From: Lineus longissimus
Lineage: Eukaryota; Nemertea; Pilidiophora; Heteronemertea; Lineidae
Direction of reading: 5' to 3'
DNA: 64,000 nucleotides
Assembly (NCBI RefSeq): GCF_910592395.1
Contig: NC_088319.1
Location: 2,540,001 to 2,604,000, forward strand
A program made the position numbers and the translations under genes. Shown here piece after piece: positions 23,463-35,092 of this stretch. Every line of letters begins with the position of its first letter. The stretch's first letter is position 1. The notes beneath the pieces were generated by a model. It made no database searches, was not told the origin of the DNA, and saw nothing but the letters and a program-made list of their open reading frames with translations.

Positions 23463-24647
23463 CCTCAAACCACATCAGTTTTTCGAACTCTATTACAGGT
23501 CATAATTTACCAACTAAATATGTCTTGGGAACTCAGTATCCGGCTCCAATGCCCGTTGGTACATTAGCAGAGCGTCTATTCTTTTAAGCTACAGACCATA
23601 GCCACGCAACGTTATCTCAAACTCTACTCTAACCCGTTGAATATCAGGGTCATGTGAATCCACGGCGAAGACCCAGGTGCAAACTAGTTTTTAAGGGAAC
23701 TGCTCCACACTTGAGACAATTATCTCTCATTTACGGTAGCATCAATTTCAGCACTTATTGCTACGATGCACGAGAGCTCAAAATAGATAGGGGACGATCT
23801 GCCAAGGGAGACGTTACGTACGCAAAAGAGGATGGCATTTTTAATTTGAGGTCCATTTTGGATGCGCGTGTGCAGGTTTTGGTGGACGGGAAAATATGAC
23901 AATTTATCGTTTTCACCAAGTCAGAAGAAGATTCAGTTCAACGTTCAAGTGAGCATTTGTATTAGACTATTGATTTCGAACGTAGTGCAATTAGGTTTGT
24001 TCAGCCACAACTTGCATGATGTTGTCATGGCAGCATGACAACAACTAAGCCATTGACTGCATTCGACTGACGATCTTTTTGCGTACCTACGCAGGTGGTC
24101 ATATGGGCGTTGGCGTACGCGTGCTTACAGAGGGAAGGGAGTACTGAAAAATCCGGAAATCTGTGCGTACGTTCTAAAATGAACATTCCTAAACTTTTCC
24201 TGGAATGCTAGTAAATATAAAAAACGCACTTAAGCGCAATGAATAGTTGATTAAGAAAACAATGGAGGAAAATGTCGGTTTTATTAAACATTTACAGTAC
24301 TGTACTAGTAGCTCAACACTAGCATTACTGTAGAAGTTGGTTTTTTTCGTACATGCTTCTTTCAAAAAGGTTATGAACCCGAGGTGAATTCCTTGAATGT
24401 CAAAAGGCAATTGCGAACTGTTTAATCATCGACCTTTGGGCTGCATTCAACGTCAACGCACATTCTCGTTTGTAGTGAACTATCTTTTGAAAACTGTCAA
24501 TTCAATATGGCCGCCCCCGGAAAGATCGCGGGGAGTATAGTGTCACGTCGTCTGCTTTAATGGATTTTGTCGCCAAATCATGGCTCGTCGTTGTAGTAGG
24601 CTGTGCACTCAGACAATGCATGGGTGGTTGATGGAACCGCACAGTTA

Positions 24648-25119
24648 AGGCCGGTTTACACATGCAACTTTTTAGTTGAAATACATAGAAACTAAGAGAA
24701 ACTTGACTCACAGGCTATGTAATTTGAACCATGAAACCTAAAAGTTTCTTCATGTTGCATGTGTGAACTGGTCAAGAAACATGAAGAAACATGATGAAAC
24801 CCATTTCTTGAAACCTTGTGAAACTAGGAGAAACATGAAACAATTTACGAACATGCTCGTAAATTCTGGACAGGTTTCATCAAGTTTCTACAAGTGTCGA
24901 TAACATTTACTCTGTGGCCAATCATACTGTGATAAAAAGTCATGTGATTTTTACTCCATATCCAAAATGGCAAAATGGCTAAAAGTGACAAGTCAAATGC
25001 ATATGAGTGTTTCATAGTGTTTCACTGTGTAAACGTCCAAGGTAAGGTTTCTCGATGTTTCATGTTTCTCAATGTTTCTCCATGTTTCATTGGAAAATGT
25101 TGCATGTGTAAAGCGGCCT
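24648..25119. mobile_element. 472-bp MITE with TTA target duplication
   Basis: Left end AGGCCGGTTTACACATGCAA and right end, inverted, AGGCCGCTTTACACATGCAA, each flanked by TTA (24645-24647, 25120-25122). Inside are many diverged GAAACATGAAAC/GTTTCATG motifs in both orientations. A 3-bp TTA/TAA duplication is typical of PIF/Harbinger elements; no transposase is encoded. Confidence 0.75.
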
Positions 25120-25188
25120 TTATCGAGGAATTTTTTCACTTGTGACGTGTTGTAAACAAAGCACTGTCGCACGACGTGGGATTCGGCA

Positions 25189-25400
25189 CGATGGGTAAAG
25201 GTATTGGTTTACCTTTACAACACAATAGAAACAAGGCCCTCCCATTACAGTGTTGGAGGAGTACAATCGGATAAAAATAATAATTGCGGGCCTTACGCTC
25301 CTCAAAATGAACAAATCTTTTGTAGGTTTCTTTTGTGTCGTCATTTCCTCTCCAGGTAAGCACGGACTTTTCTTAGGCAAAACGATACCTTTAGCCATCG
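25189..25400. mobile_element. Short inverted-repeat element, family D, copy 2
   Basis: Left end CGATGGGTAAAGGTATTGG; right end inverted, CGATGGCTAAAGGTATCG. It is strongly similar to 9171-9389 including the interior (AAACAAGGCCCTCCCATTAC). The first copy has a few extra bases after the left terminal repeat. Confidence 0.75.
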
Positions 25401-26392
25401 TGGTCAGTGTAGGTAAGGGCAGGTTTCGAGTGCGATTGCAAGATCGCCCGCGTCACGGCTTCTCCGGGTTATGCTTTACTGCACCCAAACCGAACCAACA
25501 GAACCTTCTCCTGGCAATGTCGTATGCGCTGTACGATTTATTCAGTTGTGTATACTCGCACACAGGAAACAAATTCTATGAACAATCTCTGTAGAATCTA
25601 TATAGAATCTAAGAACATTTTCTATATAGATTTTTTAACGGAAATTTTTGCCAGTGCAGTACTCTCCGATAACGATACCGATACATGTAGAAGACACAAT
25701 TTTGGTTCCGACGGAATTCTAGACTCAGAGTACTTTTTGAAACTCGAACCAGTGTCCATAGAGAGTAGGGATATCAACATATTTTTCTTCGGCATGAAAT
25801 ATTGGCTAAAAATCACCTTTTCAAGCTCATACTGCGAATAGCAGAACCGTATCCATACTACCATCTAAGAATATATTCTGACATATTTTGTAATAGTCTC
25901 CTTCCTAATGGATATTGGATTGCGCGTTTCATCTTGCCATAGCTCGGAGCGAAAAAGGCTCTACGTATATTCAAAGATGGATAACGCGATGTGTAATCGT
26001 GTTCTTCTGCTCATCATGCTATAGTCTATCGAAATCTTGTAAAAAAACAATTAAGAGGATGAAAATGAATGCATTAGAGATTTTATCATGAAACGTTATT
26101 GCAATATGCAGCGGATGAAAATAGTTTCTGAGAAATATATTTATGATATTTTTAGTATTTATAGTATTTCAGTATAGACGTTTCATTGGGTATGGAGCTC
26201 GTACAGGTACGTTCTGGAGAGTAGCATCCTTTGATTTATCAGTTCAAACTGATGCATAAGTTCAGGGGAACTACATTATAAAACTGCGTCTCGCGTACTT
26301 CGATGGTCACCCGAGGAGTGTGGTTTGACAGTGGCGGATATAGTTCTCGTACGGTCCCGACGTCACACATATCACATACTGTGTTTTGAAAT

Positions 26393-26656
26393 GAAGAACG
26401 AGGAGAACGAGGCTTTCCTCAACCTCCAGATTTTGATCGCGCGTCGAACGCTGCCGGCGGTCACTTTCAAGGCAAAATCATCAAGTTCTTAGGGCTATGC
26501 TTAGTCGCAGGGACCACTATCGCATCGTTTGCAGCGGATCTGGACTGCCAATCATGCGCGGGAGTCTGCGACGAATGTTGCGGTCGTGATCCAGGTCGCA
26601 GCAACGTGATCGTTGGTTTGCGGGAAACTTTGTCAAATGAACATTTCTTCATCTAA
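26393..26656 (+). CDS. Candidate cysteine-rich membrane or secreted peptide
   Basis: An open frame between TGA and TAA, without its own ATG. It has a hydrophilic lead (PPDFDRASNAAGGHF), a hydrophobic segment (IIKFLGLCLVAGTTIASFAA) and then DLDCQSCAGVCDECCGRD with five cysteines in 13 residues. That order fits a type II membrane anchor or late signal sequence followed by a disulfide-rich segment. An ATG at 26391 starts a different frame that reads MKNEENEAF and would need a one-base shift near 26415 to enter this frame. So it is an internal exon, a broken gene or a sequence error. The family is not recognised. Confidence 0.35.
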   Translation, partial: EERGERGFPQPPDFDRASNAAGGHFQGKIIKFLGLCLVAGTTIASFAADLDCQSCAGVCDECCGRDPGRSNVIVGLRETLSNEHFFI

Positions 26657-27369
26657 TATCGTGGCCCTACGGCATCGCTCAATATCATCCATATGTCATG
26701 GATCTGTGGTTTGCTTACATTCTTTCCACTGCAATTAAAACTACGTATTTGCAGTTATCATTGGAATTCAATATTTACAGTTTTAAAATGAAATGGTTTT
26801 CTATCATTTGCTTAAAGTTAGGCACGGGTGTATTAGATTATGCATGTATGGAAAAACAAAAAGAGACTAATCTCTCTGGAAATCTGGGTATATCACATTT
26901 CAGTAAAGCTCGAAATATTCATAACCTGGAAAAAAAACAATGGCATTCCAGGTGGAACTTACGAATGCAGAAAATATTGTTTACATTTCAAACCTGATCT
27001 TTGCTATTTACTATGATATTAGCAAAGTTTTTCTCCCATGTGCAAAACCCACATACCATCAAGCTAATGAAAAATCGAGATTCTGATCTCGGTATTCATA
27101 TGGCTAATAAAAACATACCATGAAAAATGCCTCGCGGTGATTGGCGTCAATCTTACGTCAAAATAACCAATGTCTGTTTTCTCTTTTTTCTGCATCGCGT
27201 CCATTGTAACAAAATATCGCTCGTGGTCGGCTGCACCTATCAGGATACGTCAATATGTATAGAAACTCGTGATATCGTAAATTCCTGTACCTGATAAATC
27301 TACGACATGTGCAAGGCCTTGGACCGCTGCAACTCGAACTCATTGTATGCAATCACTGTATGCAAACAC

Positions 27370-28312
27370 CAAGGAGGATACCGCGGTGACGTCACGGCTT
27401 TTCCAAGATGGCGCTGCATATTGTAAACAAACTCGATCCACGGCCAAGGGAAAATCAAGTCATCAAAAAAGTTAGATTTTTCGCATCAAATCAAAGTTAT
27501 TAGTACTTTTCTGGTATGAAATAAGTCTTCAGACAATAAGCTATCATTTGAATAATGAAAAGTGCTGTTTTGATGGGGGAAAATAGGGTTTTTTAAACCA
27601 AATAGCCGGGCACCGATCTTCCAAAATTAGCGATGGTTTAAAACAGTCTCCCAGATATGGGGCAATCTCTTCATTATCATAATGGGATTTGGAGGCATGT
27701 TTACAGATTTTACAAGTTCGAGACCTGTAGGACCTAAAACTCGCATAGATCCCCATAGATCCCCTCTATTTGTCGAGTTAGCGCCCCTGTAGGATCATGC
27801 ATTTTCGGACACTAGAACGAAATCTTCCTGCGGATATCGCGGTTTCGGTGATGATTTAAGGAGAAATTGACTGTTCTTAGAGTTGTATGGGACAGAAATG
27901 AGTTCATACTTCATGAATACATGAATATATTATGATATGGGCGGGCTTCTAAGTCAAAACAATAACAAACTCAACTGCATCTCTACTGTATATTGCGTAG
28001 TGCATTGCCTAGTGTATTTCGTAGTGTATTTTAGCGGAGACATTATTTCCGCACTTTGGCCACGCCAAACGTCTTTTTTATTCGTGGAAGTTAATCTGCT
28101 CTGTAAATATTATTTTACACAGGAAGAATCCGTACTAGGTATTGCAATATTTCATGTCTATTGGTGTTTTTGTGTACAGGAGCGCACCAGACAGTGAGAC
28201 GTGGAGATGTGTTCAGTGCTGCTGCTGTCAGTAGACTGAATCTGATTGGCCATAGCGATCAGTAATATGGGTCGGGATCACGTGATGTGACGTCACCGCG
28301 GTATCCTCCTTG
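27370..28312. mobile_element. 943-bp DNA transposon with 9-bp target duplication
   Basis: Perfect 26-bp terminal inverted repeats (27370-27395 and 28287-28312; they begin CAAGGAGGATACCGCGG and include GTGACGTCAC). They are flanked by identical TGCAAACAC at 27361-27369 and 28313-28321. A 9-bp duplication points to a Mutator-like or related superfamily. The interior has only short frames (for example 27937-28197) and no transposase, so it is non-autonomous. The perfect ends suggest recent insertion. Confidence 0.9.
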
Positions 28313-28744
28313 TGCAAACACTGGCGTACAGTACAGTGCATTACAGTGCCGAGAGTATCCACTGATCATGCAGTGTTGTCACATACCACTCGCACTTGCG
28401 CCGCGTTTCTGTATCGCCGACATCAAGATGTCGACTCGTCCACCCCAAATAACATAGATTATGCCCACAGAGTGTTGTTTCTATCTGGTTCGCACTGCTA
28501 TCTGATGAAGCGCTTATCCACAGAGGTAACGTATGATGATGTTCGTTGAACACTTCCATCCTACGTCATGTAGCGATACCTTCCTTATCAATCCGATATG
28601 GCCTTTCAGGCGCGTCAATCTAGCTTATCTTTGCAGCAGCACAATCACTGCAACCTTTACTGCCTTACAGCTCCCTGAGAAACAACCTAGGGAAATCAGT
28701 TGGTGCTGAATCCAACAGCCAGATTCAAGCACGTATAGTGAAAC

Positions 28745-28952
28745 TAAGCCCTCTATTGAGTGGGACTGATCATGGGCCCTTTTTGTAATTGGTCTGAGCC
28801 CTACTTTGACATGGGTCTGAGCCCTGTTTGTAGTGGGTCTGAGCCTTGCATATAATGTGTCTGAGCATAATGGAGCTGAGCCCAAATGGAGTGCGACTGA
28901 GCCCTGTTTGTTGGTTCTGAGCTCTGTATGCATTGTGTCTGAGCACCGAGTG
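28745..28952. repeat. Degenerate TCTGAGCCCTG minisatellite
   Basis: About eight diverged units of 20-27 bases centred on GGGTCTGAGCCCTGTTTGTA. The period is irregular and the open minus-strand frame (28625-28990) derives from it. Confidence 0.75.
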
Positions 28953-29582
28953 TGGGGGAATCCCAAAGACCTGATCGTTATTAACGACATATTAGTGCAC
29001 AGGCCGAGGTAAACTCAACCAATGTCCTTACACCAGGTTAGTCAGGTTCGCAAAGGTTAGCTAGCATCTGCTATCTCATGGGATGACGTAATGACCATGA
29101 TTGATGAGAGAGATAGAATGGGATCATCTCGCCGGAGGAACTCGTCAAGTGGTATTCTCCAAGCAGTTTAACGATATCTCTTAATCAGAACTGACTTCCA
29201 CGACACCATGAAGTCTGCCAGATCAGCCATGGGCGTGTGGTGATATCAAAATCAATTAGAAAGCGAGCAGTCGCACAAAAATGACAGAAAATATGCATAA
29301 AGCAGAGTAATGTGTAGGGATTTTTTAGGTTGGGTGCGGCAATTCCTTCTTGGCTGATCGATCGCTATGACCGTGGTGTCTTCACGCGCCTGTATCTACT
29401 CATTGACAAAGAATATTGAAGTTGCGGATCCAAAATGGCGGTCTGTTTTGGCAGCCTCGTATTGACGTGGTTACGCGACTGCGCAGGATTCTTGGTTATA
29501 CTGGATTTGTCAAATCTATGAAAACTACCAGAAAACATATCCTTTCGCCGAGTGCCTAAATGATCTGCACAAAAAGCACATT

Positions 29583-29882
29583 GTGATAATAATGAAAATT
29601 ATAAGCACACATTCAGCGCCTCAAGGGCTACCCCATCGAAGTGAACCAAGTCTTAAGCCGACCCTTAATAATGTCGAGTCCATGTTTGGACCATTCCATA
29701 CCGAGGAGAATATGATGAGATACCGTGATCTACAAAACCTGGCCGAGTTCTCTCCACAGAATGTCGGACAAGGTTTGAAGACTGACCGTCACGTGATGAT
29801 CAGCATTACTCCCGTTCACCAAACCGGAGAGTGCAACTGCAGTAGTAAATGCGTAGCACACGGTGTCATATTGGCGAAATAA
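29583..29882 (+). CDS. Unrecognised 99-codon frame, related to 21.2 kb
   Basis: Frame to TAA with protein-like composition, including DLQNLAEFSPQNVGQGLK and a terminal ECNCSSKC. A broken homologue lies at 21208-21372, and part of the difference between the two is at third codon positions, which is mild evidence that an ancestor was translated. There is no clear start context, signal or splice border. It could be the tail of a transposon protein or a duplicated exon. Confidence 0.3.
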   Translation: MIIMKIISTHSAPQGLPHRSEPSLKPTLNNVESMFGPFHTEENMMRYRDLQNLAEFSPQNVGQGLKTDRHVMISITPVHQTGECNCSSKCVAHGVILAK

Positions 29883-30217
29883 TTACAATGCATCGGCACT
29901 GCCAAATACACGTCGCATTCAACCAAGTTATTGTGACACCATGGCTTATCTTTTTGTGTTCTCTAATGACGTTGATTGGCGGGCCATCAATAAAGAAAGC
30001 TAAGCGATTGGGTTCGGCAGTTTTCATCGTTTATTTCTCAAAGATTCTACTAATGGAAGCAACTCATTTCAGAGAGAGATGTCTTGTAAAAGAGACTGGA
30101 GAATTATATTTCAAAACGTTAGGGGAACTATCGATATTTTGTCTGATAAACTATAGAACTTAACCTATAATAGTTATCGGGTAGCCATTTCTTTTAATAA
30201 TTGGTTAAGTTTTCATT

Positions 30218-30318
30218 ATCGTCGTCGTCGTCGTTGTCGATGATCCTTCCCAAAGACGAACCCACGACCACCCGATTATGAGCGCAGCACTCTAACCAAT
30301 TTGACTATCTTCTGGCTA
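30218..30318 (-). repeat. tRNA-derived SINE head with (GAC)n tail
   Basis: Minus strand: A-box-like AAATTGGTTAGAGTGCTGCG, then B-box-like GTGGGTTCGTCTTTGG, then GGATCATCGACAACGACGAC and further GAC units. It has the same head-plus-triplet-tail plan as the element at 11972, with a different triplet. Confidence 0.5.
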
Positions 30319-30606
30319 TTTCGAAATTTAGAATGTTTCAAGTCGTTGACTTAAATGAGTTCAACATATAGTCCAAGTACGGAATAGTGTGTTTGTTCGC
30401 GCCAGGCAGCGGTGATATTTCAGTATAAATTTTAGCACTGCCGTTGTGTGGACAGATATACGCACAAAGTATCAGCAAATTTACAAATTCTAAAACTAAA
30501 AGTTTTCTAGAATCGAACAGTACCAAGAACGACCCATCTGAGATAGGAACAAACTTCCTGAGCATGTTGTCAGAGCAGAACAGACCAACGACTTCAAGAC
30601 ACGCTC

Positions 30607-31476
30607 CAAACATCGCAAGATGACGAAAGCTCCAACTCTAACCATCTGAACAAGGAGACAACAAGATTTATCCATCACTGTACATTCTAACTGCAGGCGC
30701 CCGAACATCGCAAGATGACGAAAGCTCCAACTCTAACCATCTGAACAAGGAGACAACAAGATTTATCCATCACTGTACAATCATTCTAACTGCAGGCGCC
30801 CGAACATCGCAAGATGACGAAAGCTCCAACAGCTCCAACTAAACATCTGAACAAGGAGACAACAAGATTTATCCATCACTGTACAATCATTCTAACTGCA
30901 GGCGCCCGAACATTGCAAGATGACGAAAGCTCCAACTCTAACCATCTGAACAAGGAGACAACACGATTTTACCATTACTGTACATTCTAACTGCAGGCGC
31001 CCGAACATCGCAAGATGACGAAAGCTCCAACTCTAAACATCTGAACAAGGAGACAACAAGATTTATCCATCACTGTACATTCTAACTGCAGGCGCCCGAA
31101 CATCGCAAGATGACGAAAGCTCCAACTCTAAACATCTGAACAAGGAGACAACAAGATTTATCCATCACTGTACATTCTAACTGCAGGCGCCCGAACATCG
31201 CAAGATGACGAAAGCTCCAACTCTAAACATCTGAACAAGGAGACAACAAGATTTATCCATCACTGTACATTCTAACTGCAGGCGCCCGAACATCGCAAGA
31301 TGACGAAAGCTCCAACTCTAAACATCTGAACAAGGAGACAACAAGATTTATCCATCACTGTACATTCTAACTGCAGGCGCCCGAACATCGCAAGATGACG
31401 AAAGCTCCAACTCTAAACATCTGAACAAGGAGACAACAAGATTTATCCATCACTGTACATTCTAACTGCAGGCGCC
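30607..31476. repeat. 95-bp minisatellite, about nine copies
   Basis: Direct tandem array of a 95-bp unit running from CATCGCAAGATGACGAAAGC to ATTCTAACTGCAGGCGCCCG. The last five units are essentially identical. The first four carry differences (CAATCATTC insertions, a duplicated GCTCCAAC, ATTGCAAG, ACACGATTTT). The unit length is not a multiple of three, so it does not encode a repeat protein. The gradient of similarity implies recent expansion at the right end. Confidence 0.95.
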
Positions 31477-31760
31477 GTTCTATCGAAGTTTATTTTAATG
31501 CATTTAAACGACAGCCAATTTTTCAGTTACAGCCCACAGGGGACATTGCAAATAGATATCCTGATACAGATACATCTGAAGCACGCAAAACTTTTCTATT
31601 ATGTACGACGGAAATACAAGAGACAAATCGGATGTTTACATGCACGACAAGTTCTTAGAAAAAAAAACTAGACATACATTTATATTCTCATGTCTATAAA
31701 GCATAATATACATTTATTTATTTCCTTCTTGCTGGAAGATTACAAAACAACAAGGTATAT

Positions 31761-31815
31761 TTACAACAACAAAAACAACAACAACAACAAAAACAACAAC
31801 AACAACAACAACAAA
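31761..31815. repeat. (AAC)n microsatellite
   Basis: Run of ACAACA triplets with two AAAAAC interruptions. Confidence 0.95.
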
Positions 31816-32846
31816 TCATGATGGTTAAAGCCATTAGAAAGCGGAATTCTGACTATAGTAGAAGTTTAATAAGTGAAAAACGACTTAGATCAAACACCTG
31901 TAAGTTGTTTGCTGTGTTAGGTTCGTATGCAAAGATACAACCCAATCATTCATAAAGAGGAGCTTGCGGCTACCACTACAGGGAGTCGCAAAATACTCCT
32001 TCGTTAACAGTGCCATTTTGTCGAATCGTCAACTTTGAGGATTTGTGCCATATGTATAGATGTTCTAAAAATTGCAGTAGGTTTATAGCGGAGAAGGTGT
32101 AAACACGAAACCTAGTATTAATCGAGCAAGAAACAATCGAGAATTGTTAGCCCTTGGAGTTCGGTGCGTTATTATCCACCTGTTGGGACCTTTTCGACAG
32201 GGGAACCAGGACCCAAATGCGCACCATCACAACACGTCAGAAGGCCTCGGCAAACTTCAAACATTGCCTTAAGTCACTGTGATCCTTGGTTACTGTTGAA
32301 GCGCATGACTGGTCAGCGCTCAAACGGCAAACTTATTAGAAATCGACCAATTGCGACAAGGGCTTATCTGCACCGCGAACTTCAAAACACTTTTTATTAC
32401 AGCTATAGGCCGCGCCCCATAATGCAGTTAGTCGCTGAAACTACACCAGTCAGTACAACGGCATCGTTGAAACTGATATTCCATTTTTTTACACAATCCG
32501 CCAGTTTCGACCATACCATTGTTTACAAACAAAGACTCGTCCTCAGGTAGAAGTGTAATTACATGTATATTGCGTGGCATGGTTGAATTTCACCGCCTAC
32601 CTGGACACAAGGCCTCTTTGAAATTGACCTAGGCCGGGCCCATAATAGTATCCAGGCCATAGGGATATTGTGTCCATATCAAGCACTGCACATTAGATTG
32701 AATGTTTACCAGGAGACAAGAATTTGTTCATCAACAAGGGTATGGCCGAAATTGGGGTATTAGAAACTTTCAAATTCGATTTCAATTTTCAATTTTTTTG
32801 TACGAAATGAGATGGCCTACGATAGAATAAATATATTCTTCCCTAC

Positions 32847-33297
32847 CTCTTATAAAATCCACTGACTGTTCCAAACCATACGTATCCCTGTCGCAATCGT
32901 CCTTTATATGAGCGCCAAGCTTAATCCCCGGTAAGAAATCCTTCTGATTATTCACATGATCCAACGTAAAAAGCATCATCTCCAGGGCCTGGATGCCGCC
33001 TTGGGCCATGATAGGCCCGCATATCAACTCCTCACTCCTCTCGTGAACCATCATAAGGCCGCCTATCACTAAATCCCCTTCAACTTTCGCAGTCAGGGAC
33101 CTATCCGGCCATGTTATATTGCCATATTTCCCATAATAAGTCATTGTCTCGCGCTGTTGGAATATACTTATATCAATGGATTCTGATACATTACTTGTAT
33201 ATTCCGTTGGTGGGGGATTTGGTACTTCAGAGTCCGTGGCGACTACCAACAGAATTTGAAGAAGGCCAATCCCGCTGCATAAAATCGCGAATTCCAT
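32847..33297 (-). CDS. Metabotropic glutamate receptor-like, first coding exon
   Basis: The exon starts at ATG (33297) and ends at donor AGAG|GTAGGG, phase 1. Residues 1-20 form a signal peptide (MEFAILCSGIGLLQILLVVA). A Ser/Thr/Pro-rich stretch with possible N-glycosylation sites (NVS, NIT) follows. Then comes the start of the ligand-binding Venus-flytrap domain: EGDLVIGGLMMVHER, GGIQALEMMLFTLDHVN, LPGIKLGAHIKDDCDRDTYG and LEQSVDFIRG. These are the landmarks of class C glutamate receptors; the C-x-RDTY-x-LEQS run is most like vertebrate groups II/III. The receptor would be a plasma-membrane GPCR sensing an amino acid. The rest of the gene (cysteine-rich and seven-helix exons) was not seen to the left, so the next intron is long. 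Confidence 0.85.
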
Positions 33298-34110
33298 TCT
33301 GCAGCTTGGAACCGTTGGCGCATAAGTTAGATTATTCTGTTTTTATGGCATTCAAATTGGCCTCACCCCTGAATACCTTGCGTAATCAAAAACTCAGGTT
33401 TCAGTCTAAGCCAATACTGTAATCATCAGACAACAAACCACTTGCCAAAACACGTTATTCTGCTTTACCTTTGCCTGATGTGCAATAAAAACAATCATCC
33501 TTCGCTCAAAACTGTCAAACTAACCAAAAACAATAAAAATTCTGATCAAATCCATACTATATTCTCCGTTTTCAGTTAATAAAACGGCAAAACCGATTAT
33601 TATCCCTGCAGGCCTACCACGTAAAATCCATGAAAAAGAAGAATCACAAATCCCATGGAGCAATTTTCCATTTTTGTGAAAACCAGAAAAATAATTCTAT
33701 CCGACTGACCGCCTCAGGAAAAATGATTATCTGAAAATGCGTTTGTATCCTGCGAATTATTATCCAATCAAGTCGTCATAACAATTCAGAAATGCAACGT
33801 AACATCCTCGATAATGATTTAAACATAATATCCTGAATTATATCCAATAAAACGTGATGTCTTCCGTTGCTGCTGAAGGAACGACGCGTTCAGCCTCCAC
33901 TCGTCGATGATGGCTGCGAACGAGTTAGTGCGAGGGATGTAGCGTTGCCGTGGCAAGTCCCATGGCCAATCAGCGGCGGCGGGGAACGGGTCGCCAGCTG
34001 GGGAAAGCGGTAGGCCTTCGGCAGATCGTCGTGTATGAATGTGATCGGAACAGCAAGTGATCTGCTGAGTAATCAGCGACCCCAGCTGCTGAACATGAAA
34101 ACACTGCAAC
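33298..34110 (-). other. Region upstream of the receptor exon
   Basis: The exon ATG is preceded by AAGCTGCAG, which could be an acceptor, so the start of transcription may lie further up. At 33850-34040 there is a GC- and CpG-rich stretch (with GCCAATCAGCGGCGGC on the plus strand) that could hold the promoter or a 5' UTR exon. A 96-codon minus-strand frame crosses it with no recognised domain. No TATA box was identified. Confidence 0.3.
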
Positions 34111-35092
34111 TGTCAAACAAGAAGGTGAGGGGTACTTGCGCCAATGTCATTGTCATGATATTTGGGCCGAGAGTTTCCAAAAAATCGAGAAAAGAAGAAA
34201 TGAGGACACTTACGGAAATGTCGTTTCATGGTACAAAACAAATGGAACTTCGAGATTATTTGTTTACCCAAATTGCGAGTTAGTATGGTATACGCGACAG
34301 CAAGCTCTGCACACTGTTAGGCTTTTCGAAGGAATGAAAGTTCACCATGCAAGGCTTTGGAACGAGTAGGCCTACGTGCACGACGTAGGCCCCCCTTTGT
34401 TATGTAAACCGTTCTCACATTTAACAACTATTTCGATGAACAATCTAGAATGTAAATGTACTGCAATGTACACGTCTCCCCCTTCATATTAAAATTATTT
34501 TTCATTCAAATGCTGTCAGTTTCATGGCTGAGCAAAATGATATACAGATAGGCTGTTCGCTCTAGGTGCCGGGGAATAGACTACTGATAACAGCTGCCCC
34601 GCCCAAAATTTCCTCGAACAAATGACAGCGGGGTGTATGCACACCTTATACCCCTCGATTTCTCCAGTCACAGAACACCAGGCGGATCTATTGTTGGCGG
34701 AAATTTATTCCTTGCAACACAATACGGTCAATCCATTGGTCATTGCGGTAAAGTCTCATTTGGGAGCATATGGGCACATTATGTGTTCAAGGGAAAATTT
34801 GAGTGTGGTCTTTACCTGGCCAGGAGGATAATACCCCTGCTTGCCACCATGCGCCGCCACCAGTACCATCACACTAATGCTGAGTTCTATTAATGATTTT
34901 CATCAGTGTTGCGAGGTAGTTTAAGACATGGCTTGTGAATTTCAGGCAGGGCTAAGGCCATACCCCGTTCTATTGCATTGTCTATTGCAGTGCAATCACT
35001 TTTCAATGATCCTGTTTGGAGAAGTCACGGTTCTGCTGGAAGCCATTTTTGTACGAAAAACCAACATGTCTCATACCCAAGTTGCCCTCTCA

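Noticed and set aside
30607-31476. CRISPR array or repeat-protein gene
   Set aside because: The units are contiguous 95-bp direct repeats without spacers, the length is not a multiple of three, and the context is eukaryotic.
32164-32550. 128-codon plus-strand frame
   Set aside because: It starts at GTG rather than ATG and contains no recognisable motif; the Arg/Pro/Thr-rich composition looks random.
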